From contig JAJJLU010000473.1 of NCBI GenBank assembly GCA_023807065.1, forward strand, positions 1 to 38,820: DNA of 38,820 nt. Direction: 5' to 3'. How positions within the stretch are numbered: the stretch's first letter is position 1; every line of letters begins with the position of its first letter. A program made the position numbers and the translations under genes. This document shows positions 26,231-38,400 of this stretch, in pieces. This DNA comes from Isotricha intestinalis (Eukaryota; Ciliophora; Litostomatea; Vestibuliferida; Isotrichidae). The notes under the pieces were generated by a model. It was given only the letters and a program-made list of their open reading frames with translations. It did no database searches and was not told where the DNA came from.

Positions 26231-26686
26231 TTATTTAAATTGTTCGCCTAAGAAATCTGTTACTATATTTTTTTTTCTCTCTGATTGAATTTTCATATTG
26301 AAAAAATCAATAAACGTTTTTTTATGACATGAAACTAAATGTTCAAGAAATTCTTTTTTATGTCCTTTAAAATTACACAAAGAACATGAACATTCTAAAA
26401 ATTCACCTGATTTTAAATTATTCATTAATCTAACTTGACTTAAGAATCTATAAAATAATATTTCTTTAAAAACTTTGAATATTTTTTCATAAGTAATTGT
26501 TTTAAAAGGAGTTGCTCTACACATAGGACATTTTTCTAATCTAAAACAACATTTTTTACAAAAACTATTTCTGCACTTTAAGCATTTAACTGGTTGTTGA
26601 ATTGTCTCAAAACATATTGGACATTGCATTTTATTTGAATTATAAAATCTTTTATTTTTAAGAAATGATTTAGAATTTGATTCCAT
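26231..26686 (-). CDS. C4C4-type RING finger protein with second zinc finger
   Basis: This 151-residue probable E3 ubiquitin ligase has an N-terminal RING at C22, C25, C35, C38, C43, C46, C53, C56 (MQCPICFETI...CLKCRNSFCKKC...CPMC). Every ligand is Cys. The residue where classical C3HC4 RINGs have His is Asn40 (CRNSFC), while C35 supplies an extra Cys, so it reads as C4C4. A second, C2H2/TRAF-like finger follows: CSLCNFKGHKKEFLEHLVSCH (C101, C104, H116, then C120 or H121). RING plus TRAF-type finger resembles a miniature SIAH/TRAF architecture without the substrate-binding domain. The linker (KVFKEILFYRFLSQVRL) is helical. The gene is 153 bases beyond the HYDIN stop, on the same strand. Confidence 0.75.
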   Translation of the reverse strand: MESNSKSFLKNKRFYNSNKMQCPICFETIQQPVKCLKCRNSFCKKCCFRLEKCPMCRATPFKTITYEKIFKVFKEILFYRFLSQVRLMNNLKSGEFLECSCSLCNFKGHKKEFLEHLVSCHKKTFIDFFNMKIQSERKKNIVTDFLGEQFK

Positions 26687-26839
26687 CTTTATATTAAATT
26701 TAAATATTCATTTAAATATAAAATTAATTATTTTTTAATTATAAAAAAAATAAAAAAAAATAAAAAATTAACTGGTTATTAAAAATTAATAAAAAATAAA
26801 AAAACCTAAAACGTTAAAATCAAATGAATATTTCCAAAT

Positions 26840-29410
26840 TTATTCTGCACTAAGATAATAAACCCAAGAAGGCAATTGATTAATAGTAATAATACATCTT
26901 CCAGTATTTCCACTTTCATTATTAATAACTTTATAAGCAATAGGAACATTCATAACTTTTTTAGCTTCTAATTTATTATTAACTTTTCCAGCAGAGAAAT
27001 TAGGATTATCAAATCTTACATTTACATCAACAGCTTCATTAAGAGGATTTTTAAATTCAAGAGATAAACCTTTTCCAGAAGGAATTTTAAATGGTCCTTG
27101 TGCTTGTGGGAATGAAGCTTTACCTGTAATAATCCATTGATATTCTCCTCCATCTGGAGAAGAAACTTTCAATATTCCTTTACTTTCTATTACATTTGAA
27201 GGCTCATATTTTAAATTAAATGTATTTTCAGGTTGACCTCCTTTTGCTGGGTCTACTGTTATATTTGCAACTTCAGGAACGAAATCTGTAAATGGTATAT
27301 TATCTGCATATTTTTCTACTTTTACTGTGTATGTTGATGCCTTTTTTAGATAATGAGTAAAAGTAATTTGAACTATTTTTTCACTTCCTAATGATGCTTG
27401 GATTGGTTGAAGGATTTTAGCAGGAGCGTTTGTACCTTCTATTTCTATTGGGTATTTTAATTCACCTAATTCTGGAGATTTTATTATTATATTTGTATTT
27501 GTTTTTCCAACTATTAATGGACGGAATGATACATCTACTGTTACTTCACTTTCTGCAGGAATACTTATTGATTCTGGTGATATTGTTAAATATTCATTTT
27601 CAAGAATTATTTGTTCTTTTGGTATTGCAACATCTACATTTAGTGGATTATTTATTGTAAATGAACCTGTAGCTATTTCTCTTATTTCTCCTATTAATTC
27701 TACGGTTGATAATGCTTGTGCTTGAGTCATTGTTACATTAATCATATAAAATACATATTCTTTAGTATCTACATTTTGGAAAGTAATTTTGAAATTATAT
27801 GGTGTTTCTTTAAGTGATTTAAAGCTTAATTTATATTCTTTAGATGAATTTGATGAAACATCAATAGTATTAGCTCCTTTAATAAATATTCCTTGTTCTG
27901 GTTTATCCCAAATAACTTTAAATCTTTGGGTTTGATATAACCAATTTTGAATATTTAATTTTATCATAGTCCATTCCCTAACTTGTGCAGTAGCATTAAT
28001 AGTTTCTTGTGCTGAAGGAGCAAGACTAGTTCCTAATATTTTAAACATTTTTGCAGTTCCATCTGGAAGAGGGAAAAATACAGTAGCATCATGTTCTTTA
28101 ATTTTTTCATTTTCATCTTCCGGATTGATTTTACTCATTGTTAATGGTCTATATGTTAAAGTATAAGTACCTTCTTGACCAGGATTAATTTCAAATACTT
28201 GATCACTTCCTTTAAAGTAATCAACATAACTTTTAATACTTGATGATATTGATGGTGTAATTCTCCACTGTTTATCAGTTGGATTTTTGATTTTAATTTC
28301 ATAAGTGACTGGAACACGTACTTGAGTTTCCATTTTCTTTTCTGTTATACTATCTGCAGGACATTCAATACTTTTACCATATAAACTAATATCTATAGGT
28401 GTATCAAATTCTTCGATATTACATTTAATATGTTCATATTGAATAGCATTATTAACATCTTTAGGATGGAAAATTATTTGAATCATAACATCTTCATGAG
28501 GTGGAATTGTTCCTTTTTGTGGTGTTATTGTAAAGTATTTAGTATAATTTTTCTTCTTATTATCTACATTTGACCAATGGAATACTGCTGGAATATCACC
28601 AAAGTTTTTCAATGATATTTGTCTTATTGCATTTGAATTAACTGTAACCGAACCAAATGTTGGCATTTCACCCATCATTTTAACATCGACTCCATAAGAA
28701 GCTCCTGTTACTCCTAATAAACGCTTTTTTTCACTATTGTTTATTTTTATCATTAATTCTTCTGTAAATTGTGGTATTCTAATATTTGGATTAAATATTA
28801 TTTCAGTTTTAAACATTTCTTTAGGTTGTAACACATGAATTAAGGGTTTTGTAACTTCATCTGGATGATCGTTTACAAAATCAGTTTTAATTCCTAAACA
28901 TTTTTTCAAGAATGTACTTGGATTATCTGGATATAATTCTACTGTTGTCATCATTTTTCCTCTATTTACTACATTAAATGACATTTTCTTATTTTGACCT
29001 AATTTAATTATTCCAAAGTTTAGAGTTTGTAATGATGGATCTTCTAATTCAACTTTAAGTGGTATACCTTCACCCGTTACTTCTACATCTACATCATAAA
29101 TATTATTAAATTTAAATTTGATAATATCCTTATATTTAACGTAATCTCTTGGAATGAATTGAATTGGAATTTCAAGAATATCACTTTGAGATTGATATGG
29201 TAAAATAACTTGACCAGTTGAAAGTTGAACATCTAAATATTGCTTATTTTTACTATCAAAATCTGTTTCAATAGTTAAAGCTTCTTTATCCATATTCTTA
29301 ACAGTAATAATTTGAACATTTGGTACTGGTTGCCTCATAACATAACAAGGACCGAAATTACATTTAATAGAAGAGAATATAATTTGTGGAGTTCTTGCTT
29401 TAGCATTAAT
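26840..29410 (-). CDS. HYDIN: HYDIN, C-terminal part (downstream of a frameshift)
   Basis: This is the 3' portion of the HYDIN gene, read from 29410 (first residues INAKARTPQIIFSSIKCNFG) to TAA at 26840. The first in-frame ATG is at 29338 (832 residues), but the 24 codons before it continue the family pattern (P.I.FSSIKCNFGPCYV), so that ATG is probably not a real start. The protein consists of tandem ASH/MSP immunoglobulin-like repeats with recurring blocks such as LKNFGDIPAVFHWSN, TPQKGTIPPHEDVMIQIIFHP and SFRPLIVGKTN. HYDIN is an axonemal central-pair (C2b projection) protein needed for ciliary beating. The reading frame is +1 relative to the upstream part; see the junction feature. Confidence 0.85.
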   Translation of the reverse strand: MNAKARTPQIIFSSIKCNFGPCYVMRQPVPNVQIITVKNMDKEALTIETDFDSKNKQYLDVQLSTGQVILPYQSQSDILEIPIQFIPRDYVKYKDIIKFKFNNIYDVDVEVTGEGIPLKVELEDPSLQTLNFGIIKLGQNKKMSFNVVNRGKMMTTVELYPDNPSTFLKKCLGIKTDFVNDHPDEVTKPLIHVLQPKEMFKTEIIFNPNIRIPQFTEELMIKINNSEKKRLLGVTGASYGVDVKMMGEMPTFGSVTVNSNAIRQISLKNFGDIPAVFHWSNVDNKKKNYTKYFTITPQKGTIPPHEDVMIQIIFHPKDVNNAIQYEHIKCNIEEFDTPIDISLYGKSIECPADSITEKKMETQVRVPVTYEIKIKNPTDKQWRITPSISSSIKSYVDYFKGSDQVFEINPGQEGTYTLTYRPLTMSKINPEDENEKIKEHDATVFFPLPDGTAKMFKILGTSLAPSAQETINATAQVREWTMIKLNIQNWLYQTQRFKVIWDKPEQGIFIKGANTIDVSSNSSKEYKLSFKSLKETPYNFKITFQNVDTKEYVFYMINVTMTQAQALSTVELIGEIREIATGSFTINNPLNVDVAIPKEQIILENEYLTISPESISIPAESEVTVDVSFRPLIVGKTNTNIIIKSPELGELKYPIEIEGTNAPAKILQPIQASLGSEKIVQITFTHYLKKASTYTVKVEKYADNIPFTDFVPEVANITVDPAKGGQPENTFNLKYEPSNVIESKGILKVSSPDGGEYQWIITGKASFPQAQGPFKIPSGKGLSLEFKNPLNEAVDVNVRFDNPNFSAGKVNNKLEAKKVMNVPIAYKVINNESGNTGRCIITINQLPSWVYYLSAE

Positions 29411-29413
29411 TTA
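29406..29413 (-). other. +1 frameshift junction inside HYDIN
   Basis: On the minus strand the upstream frame reads GPTYTFLN then TAA at 29408-29406, whereas the next HYDIN residues are in the +1 frame from 29410. Skipping one base of the AAA at 29412-29410 gives a continuous GPTYTFLINAKARTPQ. No GT-AG pair fits an intron here. Sequencing or assembly error in a short homopolymer, a real mutation, or programmed +1 frameshifting at AAT-TAA are all possible. Confidence 0.7.
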
Positions 29414-32400
29414 AGAAAGTATAAGTAGGGCCTGAAATAATATTAAGGAATATTTTATGATTATTCAAATTAATTTTATTAAGAGGTAATAAAGTCAAAG
29501 TAACATTAACTTTACTTCCTTTAGTAACAGTTCCACTATCAGGAGTAATTTTAAGGTAATCAGCACCATTTCTTTTAAATGAATAATGGAAATTGAATCC
29601 TCCATTATTTTCAATTCGAATACTTCTTTCTCTCTTATCATTAATAAAGAAGTCTCCAAAATCAATAACATGTTCGCCTTTCCTTAATAATTTCATCTCT
29701 GGTTTATTATCAAGAAATACACCATGTACAATAGTATATCCAACTCCTTTAACATTTAAAGTTAATGGTTTCATTCTTTGTTTAACTTTACATTGTAAAT
29801 TATAATTAAATTCCTTTTCAACACGAGGCATAAATGTAATTTCAATTTTTGTACTACTTTTAGGTTGAAGTGTCCCTGCAATAGGAGATACAAATAAACT
29901 ATCTCCATAAGCTACATTTCCTTTAATACTATCTTTATCAAATGAAAATTTATAAGGTAAATGTTCTTCATTACTAATTTGAATAACTTCTTTTTGTCTT
30001 CCTCCTAAAAGCAATGGACCAAAGTTAACTTTACCAACATTAAATAATATCATAGGTTCTCTAGTAATACCATGTAAAATAAATTTATGAATTTGATTCT
30101 CAGACAAAATTTTAAAATTCCAAAAAGATTCATGTTCACCCAATGAATTTGGAATATATTCAAAAGCCATTTCATATTTTTTCCCCGAATAAATAATACC
30201 TTTTGGAGTTAAGCATCTAAAAACTTTATTAATATTAGGAATTAAATCTTCATCAGGTTGCTCCCATTCAAATTCATATCCTTGATTAGTGGGATTTAAA
30301 GCAAAGAACCTAACAGTATTTTTAATCATCATTCCAATCGATTCAAATTCCAAAATACAAGCTCCATTTTCTCTATGACATCCACCTTCCATTTCAAAAT
30401 GACATAAAGGTCTTTCAGCATCACCACTTAATTCAATTTTTAATTCTTTCATTGAAGGATCTAAATCCTTAATAATACAATGTAATATTCTTCTAAAATT
30501 AAATTCATCTACTTCTAAAGGATTGAATGTTATTGTAATTACTTCATCACTTTGAGGAGGAATTGTACCATGACTTGGAGATATTGTAAATGCTCCTCCT
30601 GCTGAATCTTGAGGAGGATAAGTTTTATCATATGAAGTTAATAAATTTGTTGTTGCCATATTACTCATTGGATTTGGATTTGAAAAATTAAATTTATATA
30701 TTAATGCTGTCATTGATATATTTCTAATATTAAATTCAAATTTTCTTGTTCCGTACATTACAGTTGGTTTGAATTTTATTTGTTTTATATTACATTCATA
30801 TTTAGCATAATCACTTATTACATTCAATTTAATTGGTAAATATTTTTCACTTTTATCAATAATTGTGATTTCTGGTTCTGGATTTACTTCTTCAATATCT
30901 ATATTTGCTTCTTCATCAGATTGTTTTTCTTCTGGAGCCACATTTTTTCCTTTATCATCTTTTTTTGCATCTTTTTTAGGATCTTTACCTTTTGGTGCAG
31001 GGGCCTTCGCTCCTTTAACATTTGTTAATACTCCTATCATTGCTTCACTTTCCTCTTTTCTTCTTTGCATTTCTTCCTGTCTTTTTGCTAATATTTCTTG
31101 TTGCTCTGCTTCTGTTACTTTTCTTATTGTTTTCATTGTTTCATCCCAATCTGTTTCTACTACATCTTGATTGAAGTTAAATTGTTTTAATTCAATGAAT
31201 AAATCTTTTTGAATATGTTTTACACTTTCAGGAGATGAGAATTTTACATTAATTTCCTTTTGAGTCTTTGCCAATATGAAACCATATGAAGGATAAAAAG
31301 TTAATGATGGTTCTAAATTATTAATTACATTAAATCTGTAATTATTATCACTATTATTCACCAAAGTAAAAGCATATGTTTTTTCAGCATTAACACAAAC
31401 ATCACCTAAATTCATTTCAATATCATTAGTTAATCCATCAATGGAAATAGGTTCAAAGAATCCTTCTCCAGTAATTATTAATTTAGGATTTTCATAAGGA
31501 TTAAACATTGTTTTATAAGAAAGAATAGCTTTTTCAACTTTTTCATAAAGTGGACTGAATTTAACATCAAAAGATTGATATTTCTTAGGTTGAATAGTTG
31601 CAGTTGTAGAAGATTCAAAACTGAAACAATCATGAACTAAAGGTTCAAATTGAACTGTAGCAGGCACAACTCCTTCATTTTTAATAACAATTTGTGAAGT
31701 AGTAGATTTTTTTAATCTCATTTTTTTAAATTTAAGCATTGGAGTACCATCAGGATCATATTCATTAGGAGAATCAAGTAATAAAGTAGGAAGAGTTCCT
31801 TCTCCTCTTAATTCAAATTTCAAAGAACCACTTTTAGAATCAGAATTACCTTCAACAGTAGCTTCAAATAAACCAGAATATGGCATAACACTAGTAGGAT
31901 TAAATGTAACAGTTACATATTCACTTTCACCAGGATAAATTTTAAGTGGGTCTTTATATTGTGCTGTAAAAGCAAATCCTTCACTTTTACTTGCAGTTCT
32001 AGGATTAACAGCAACTTTAACAATACATGGTATTTTATTATTGTTTATTAATTTAAATCTCTCACTTACTCCATTGGGATTCTTACTTGCAATAATAGTT
32101 CCAAACCAAAAGACTTTTTCTTCTGCTCCAAAAATTCCGCTTGTTATAATATTTTGTTTATTTAAATCAGGACTAATACTTGGAAGTACAGTTTGTTCTT
32201 CGAATATAGCATCATAATCTTGTGTTTCAATACCAGGAATGCAACTTTCAGCAACAAGATCAAATGGAATTCCAAGTGGATTATCTTCTGGTTGTCTTCC
32301 TTGGATATCTATTGCTAAATTTGCACTACAAAATTGTTGACCTTCAGCTGTGAATACTACATCTATTTTTGCACTACTTCCAGGTGCTATAGTCCCTTTA

Positions 32401-35400
32401 AAGTTCTTTATTTGGTATTTACCTATTGTTAATACATCTTCTTGTCCTTTTTTCTTTGGGTCTTGTTTTGGAGGCTTTTTCTCTTGTTTTTTTGGCTTTC
32501 CACCTTCTATTGCTTCTTTTATTTCTCTTTCTTTCTCCATTTCTTCCTCTATTTCTCTCTGGTCTTTTTCCTCTTTTATTGCTTTCATTTTATTTATGTC
32601 TTGAAGGTATTCAAATATTTCATAGTTGAAGTCAAATTGTCCCTCATTTCTAATTTCTATTGAACGAGTTTGACTTTCGTTATATTGAAGAGAACCGAAA
32701 TTTATGCTTTTTGGAGGATTTATTGAGTATTTAGAAAAGTATGATGCAACATTTACAAAAATATTTATATCTTGATTTTTAGTTCCTTTTTCTCCTTCGA
32801 ATATTGATAATTTCATTTCACTTGAATTTCTTTGAGGTGAGATATTTATATCTTTTGGATATCTTTTGAATATACAATATATATTTTTTTCTTTTCCTGG
32901 TTCTATCTCTCCATCAACAGGTTCAAATTTGAATAATTCTTGCCATAATTTTTTCATAATTTCAAATTTATATCTGATTTTATAAATACCTAAATTTTTA
33001 AGGACAAATGGAAATCCTTTAGTTTCCTTAACTTTGACATTTCCGAAATCAATAATTTTCCCTTCATTATTAATAACTAATTCAACAGTAACTTTAAATG
33101 CTTCAGCCATTAATTTAATAACTCTAGGTTCGATTTTAACCCCATAACCTAAATTATCTTCTACTTCTAGATTAAATTGGAAAGGATATTTATCTTGATT
33201 TTCAGAACAGAAAGTAACTGCAATTAATTGTTCTTTACCTTTTTCAATAATTCCATTTACAGGCTCAATTTTATAAACAGTAGGTAAATTTTCTAATCCA
33301 GTTAAAGCCCATTTGCAATTCACTTCACTAATATTTTTCATTTTAATATATTTAGTCCTAGGTTGATTAACAACTAATTTTTCAAAATCTAAAGAATCAG
33401 TATCTAAATCAATTTTAGGTTCAGCTCCTTTACAAGTTAATAAAATTCTAGTAGGAATAGGATTATCTTTCATTAAGCAAATTAACTCATCTTTATATTC
33501 AGTTTCTTTAGAAGGAAAAGCATAAACTTCTAATTCAGCAGTTTGACCAATTTTAATTTCAATTTGATTTTTAGGTAATAAAAATGGAGTTTTTTGTTCT
33601 TGTGAATTAGGATCTTTCTTTACTGGTTTTTTATCCTTTGCTTTAGGATCAGCATTAGCATCAAAATTAGGATCTGTTGATTGACCTGGTGGAAAAGGTA
33701 ATTTAAAACCTAAACCATCAAAATTGATTGAACTTAAGAAATCAAAATCAACAGTTAAATCAAATTTACCATTATTAGTAAATCTAATTGTTCTACAATT
33801 TGTAGCTTTATATTTTTCTAATTCTCTATTTTGATCATTTGTTATTAAAATATATCCGAAATCATCTTCAAATTTCTTATTAAGTCCTCTTAAATTTATT
33901 GATCCTGCTTTTGGTCTTGGTGGTATTGTTGTCATTGAAGGATAATCACTTTGACCGTTAATTTGTATTTTATATTCAATTGGTGGATATGATAAAACTT
34001 CAAATAAAAAGTCTTGTGATTTATTACAAACTTCTTTTGCAAAGAATCCTACAATTGCTTTTACTGATTCATTTGGTGGAATAACCCATCTAACTTGATC
34101 AGTTAATATTATTTCAGGTTCATATTCTTCTTCTCCTCCTTTACCATCTTTTTTAGGAGGTGCTTTTTTCTTTTTGGGATCTTTATTTTCAGCTTCTTTA
34201 TTTTTTCTATATTCTTCAGCTTTTTTATCTTCTTCTTTTACTTTTTCAATTAATTCTTCAAATGGTAAGTCTTTATATTTTTCATCTATTCCTTTTATGA
34301 AAAAGTTCTCTAACATTTCATGTGGAATTCTCTCATTTGGTTTTTTTATTATTTGTACTTCTTCGTTTGGTGGAATTGGTAAATCTTCTGGATCAGGGAG
34401 AATTGGTTCTGGAATTACTTTGTAGTAACTTAATAATAATTGAGGAATACAGTTTTCAAACATTATTGGAACACATTTTCTTTCCATTTTAAAAATACCA
34501 TCATCTTCTTCTTCTTCTTCTTTTTTCTCTTCTTCACCTTCTTTCTTTTCTTCTTCATCTTCCTTTTTCTCTTCGCCTTCTTCTCCTTCTTTCTTCTCTT
34601 CACCTTCTTCTCCTTCTTGTTTCTTTTTTTCTTCTTCTTCTTTCTTTTTTTTCTCTTCTTCTTCTTTCTTTTTCTTTTCTTCTTCTTCTTTCTTCTTTTT
34701 CTCTTCTTCTTCTTTCTTTTTCTTTTCTTCTTCTTCTTTCTTCTTCTTATCGTCTTTCTTCCCATCTTTCTTCTCTTCTTCTTCTTCTTCCTCTGGTTCA
34801 TCTTTAGGAGGATTAATTCTCCTATCTAATAACTCTTCCATTTTCTTAGTCATTCTTTCAACATATTGAGCATAAGCTTCCTTTTCTTCAGGAGTTAATT
34901 CTTTAGGTTCTTGATTAGCAATAGTAAAAACAGGAATATGTTCTTTAATAAATTCCTCGAACATTTTATTAAAAGTTTCCACAACTTCAGGATTAATTTC
35001 AGGTTTTGTTTCTTCAACAACTTCATTCTTTCCTTTCCCTTTTACATTCTTCTTATCTGATTTAGTATTTGTAGTTCCTCCTGTAGGTCTATCTGGACTT
35101 GATGAAGCGGCAGGTTTCTTTACACCAACTTTTGGAGGTTGAGTACTTTTTTTTCTTACTGATCCTCTTCTTTTATCATGATTTAATTCATCAATATATT
35201 GTCCCCAATCAATATAATGACATACATCTAGACCATCTTTATCTTTAGGGAATTCAAAATATGCTAAAATTAAATTTTCTTTTACAAAATATTCATCCAA
35301 ATATTCTAATACTGTTTCAGGACTGTCTAATAGTTCTGATTCTAAGTCATCAAATACGCATCCACAATTACAATCTGGTTGAGATATTCTATTTGATAAT

Positions 35401-38400
35401 AATTCTGCAAATATTTCCTTAGTTACATTTTTATACATACTTTCACTTGGAGGATCTGGTAATACAATTTTCTTATTTCCTTTTGCTTGCTTTGCTAATT
35501 TATCATATGCAACTTTTGCTTCTTCATATTCTTTTTTCTTTTCTTCTTGAGAAGTTGTTATTTTTTCTGTCATTTCTGGATGACCATTATCAATGTTCCA
35601 TTGTAATAAATCTTTTATTGAAATTACTCCTCTAAATTGTTTTTTTACTTGTTCTTTTAATATTGATGTTTTACCACTTTGAGATGGCCCTATTAAAACA
35701 ATATTTACTTTGTCCCCTCTTTTTACTCCATGTGGAAAATGAATTTCTCCTTCTTCATCATCTCCTGGAATTAATAAGGATAATTTTTCTTGGTATTCAT
35801 TTGTAAATAATTTTTCAAATGTTTCATTTTGAGAAGTTAAATATTCTTCTGTGAATTTTTTAAATTCTTCAATTTTTTCATTTAATTTATTATTAAAATC
35901 ATTAAATTTACTCCACATTGATTCTCCTGCTTGTCTTATTTTAATATCTATTTTTTCTTCTGGATTTTTAATAAATGCTTTATAATATTTAAGTATTTTT
36001 TCTTCTTCAATATATTTTTTATCAAAATCAGAAGAATATACTTCAATTTGGGAATCATTTGGATTTTTAATTTCAATTTGTGCTAAACCATATTTATAAT
36101 ATGGTAATATAGGTCCTATATTAACAGTCTCTGGATTAATTACTAATTCTAATATTTCTGCATTTCCTCTAATTTGACATTCAATATTTTTAGCATTATC
36201 AACTATATGAAATACAAATTTACCTTGGTATTTTTTTCTTCTAATTGGGACAAATGATGTTGTTAATGTTAATTTTTTCCCAGGAGCTAATTTACCCTCT
36301 TTAGGATATATATCAAATACTGATTGATCTTCTTTTTTCTCTTCTTTATTCTCTTTCTTCCCAGAAACTCCTTTTATAACAACATTCCAAGAACAATCTA
36401 CTCTACTGATATTTTCAATTCTAAATCTCATAATTTTCTTACGTCCTAAATAAACTCTTTCCATATCAATTAAATTAGTACTTAAACTTAAATTTGGAAT
36501 AGCAACAAATGAATGTAAATGAATTAAATAAACTTCTCCATTGCTCATAACCAATTTCATAACATTATTAACATCAATATTAGCATTAGAACTACTAGTA
36601 TTATGAGTAACAGTAATATTCACACTTTTCCCTTCATCAATATAACATTTATCATTTGCAGTTCCATTATTAACAGTATATCCTTTAGCAGCCATTTCTT
36701 TTTTATCAATAGTAAACATAATTTGGCCTTTATTTAAATTAGATACTGTGAAAGTAATACTTGCTTTATGATTAGCTACAACATTACCATATGATACATT
36801 ATATTCTGCTATTACTAATTCTTTCATATATGAACTTAATTGATTTTCTCTATATGCAGCACTATTTACATTAGGTTGTTTTTCTTGTTTTTTTACTGGC
36901 TGAAATACTGAAGATAATTGACTTGTAGGTTGAGGAGGTAAATTTTGCTGAATTTCACCTTGAGCCATTTTATCTACTATTTTATCACAAAGTAAATTCC
37001 TATTCACATCAAATTCAAATATTGAATCATCTGTTATATTTGTATTATTTAATTCTGAAGAACTTTGAAGTGTTAAAACATTCTTTTTAATATTTTGCTT
37101 TGTTTTTGGGAAATAATCATCTAAAGCTCTTCTTTTTGATATATAATCTGCTTTTGTTAATTCAAATAATTCTTTGAAATTCTCTTCTAATCTTAATAAA
37201 GGTTGTGATAAAATTATTCCAGGATAATAACCAATAGCTTTTATTTTTATATGATGTGGTTCAAAATGTGCTATTTCAATAACAATTTCATCATCCATTT
37301 TATCAGGAACTCCAGGTATAACTTCAATAGTAATTTTCTTACTTTCCCCTTTATTTACACTATCAATAGCATTAGTTAAAGAAAGATATCTTAATTTATC
37401 AGTATGATAAGTGATTCTATAATCAAAAGGTACTTCACCTTCATTTTTAATAAATAAATCTACTTTAGAAGAAGTATTAAAAGGTATTTCTCCGAATTTA
37501 ATAGCAAATTCTTTTTTACTAGGATCATAAATATCTTCATTAACTTGTAATTTGTATTTAATTTCACTCGCTTCACCAATTAACTTTAAATCATATTCAG
37601 GTCCACCTTCAACAATACATCTTGCAATTGCAGTATATCTTTGATTTGGTCCTGGTGTAAAAGTGATTGTTACTTCTTCTGTTTCTAATTCACCTTTTTT
37701 TAATCTCCCGTTCATTGGAACTATACTGAAAACTTCATTTAATGGAATTTTCCTTGTTACTGCTTTTCCTCTTTTTAAACTCTCATATGAATTTTCTAAT
37801 TCTATTAATTCCCATTCATATATTACATCTAAATCACTTGAGGTATCTCTTTCTAATTTTATTGTCTTTTTTGTAAATGTATCATTTAATAAACATCCAA
37901 AATATAATTCATTAGGTAAATTTTTTATATTTGGGAAATTAATTTGAACTGTCATTTTTAATTCTTCAACTTTTTCATGATTATTATGTTTAAATATTAA
38001 TTTCCCTTCAAATTGTTCAATTCTTTTTTTTTTCTTATTTGAACTTGGATCAAAATCAACTCTTAATTGTTCAGTTTTACCAGGTTCAATTAAATATTTA
38101 TCTTGAGAGATACTAAAAGGAGGTTCAGTTTTAATGGAAAAATCAGCAGGAAGTAAAGCAGCATTTTTAATGGTGACAATTTTATAAATAGTATCTTTAT
38201 CATGGTCTTCATCGTTTTTATAAGTATAGAATAATTTAGGAGGTGTAAATTCTAATTGAGGATCAATGAATTCTGCTCTTAAAGTAACATCCCATATTTC
38301 AGGTCCATTATTATCAGTTGTTTTATAACAATGAACTCCATAATTTGCAGTTATTATTCCTGCTTTACGGGAATTTGCAATTAATGTCATTGTACCATAT

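Noticed and set aside
29339..29450. An intron explaining the HYDIN frame change
   Set aside because: There is no GT donor with an AG acceptor that removes the stop while keeping GPTYTFL and INAKARTPQ; the flanking residues are contiguous with only one base in excess.
34440..34829. Phe-rich plus-strand open frame of 129 codons
   Set aside because: It is the complement of the Lys/Glu tract of HYDIN; its composition is entirely explained by the repeat.
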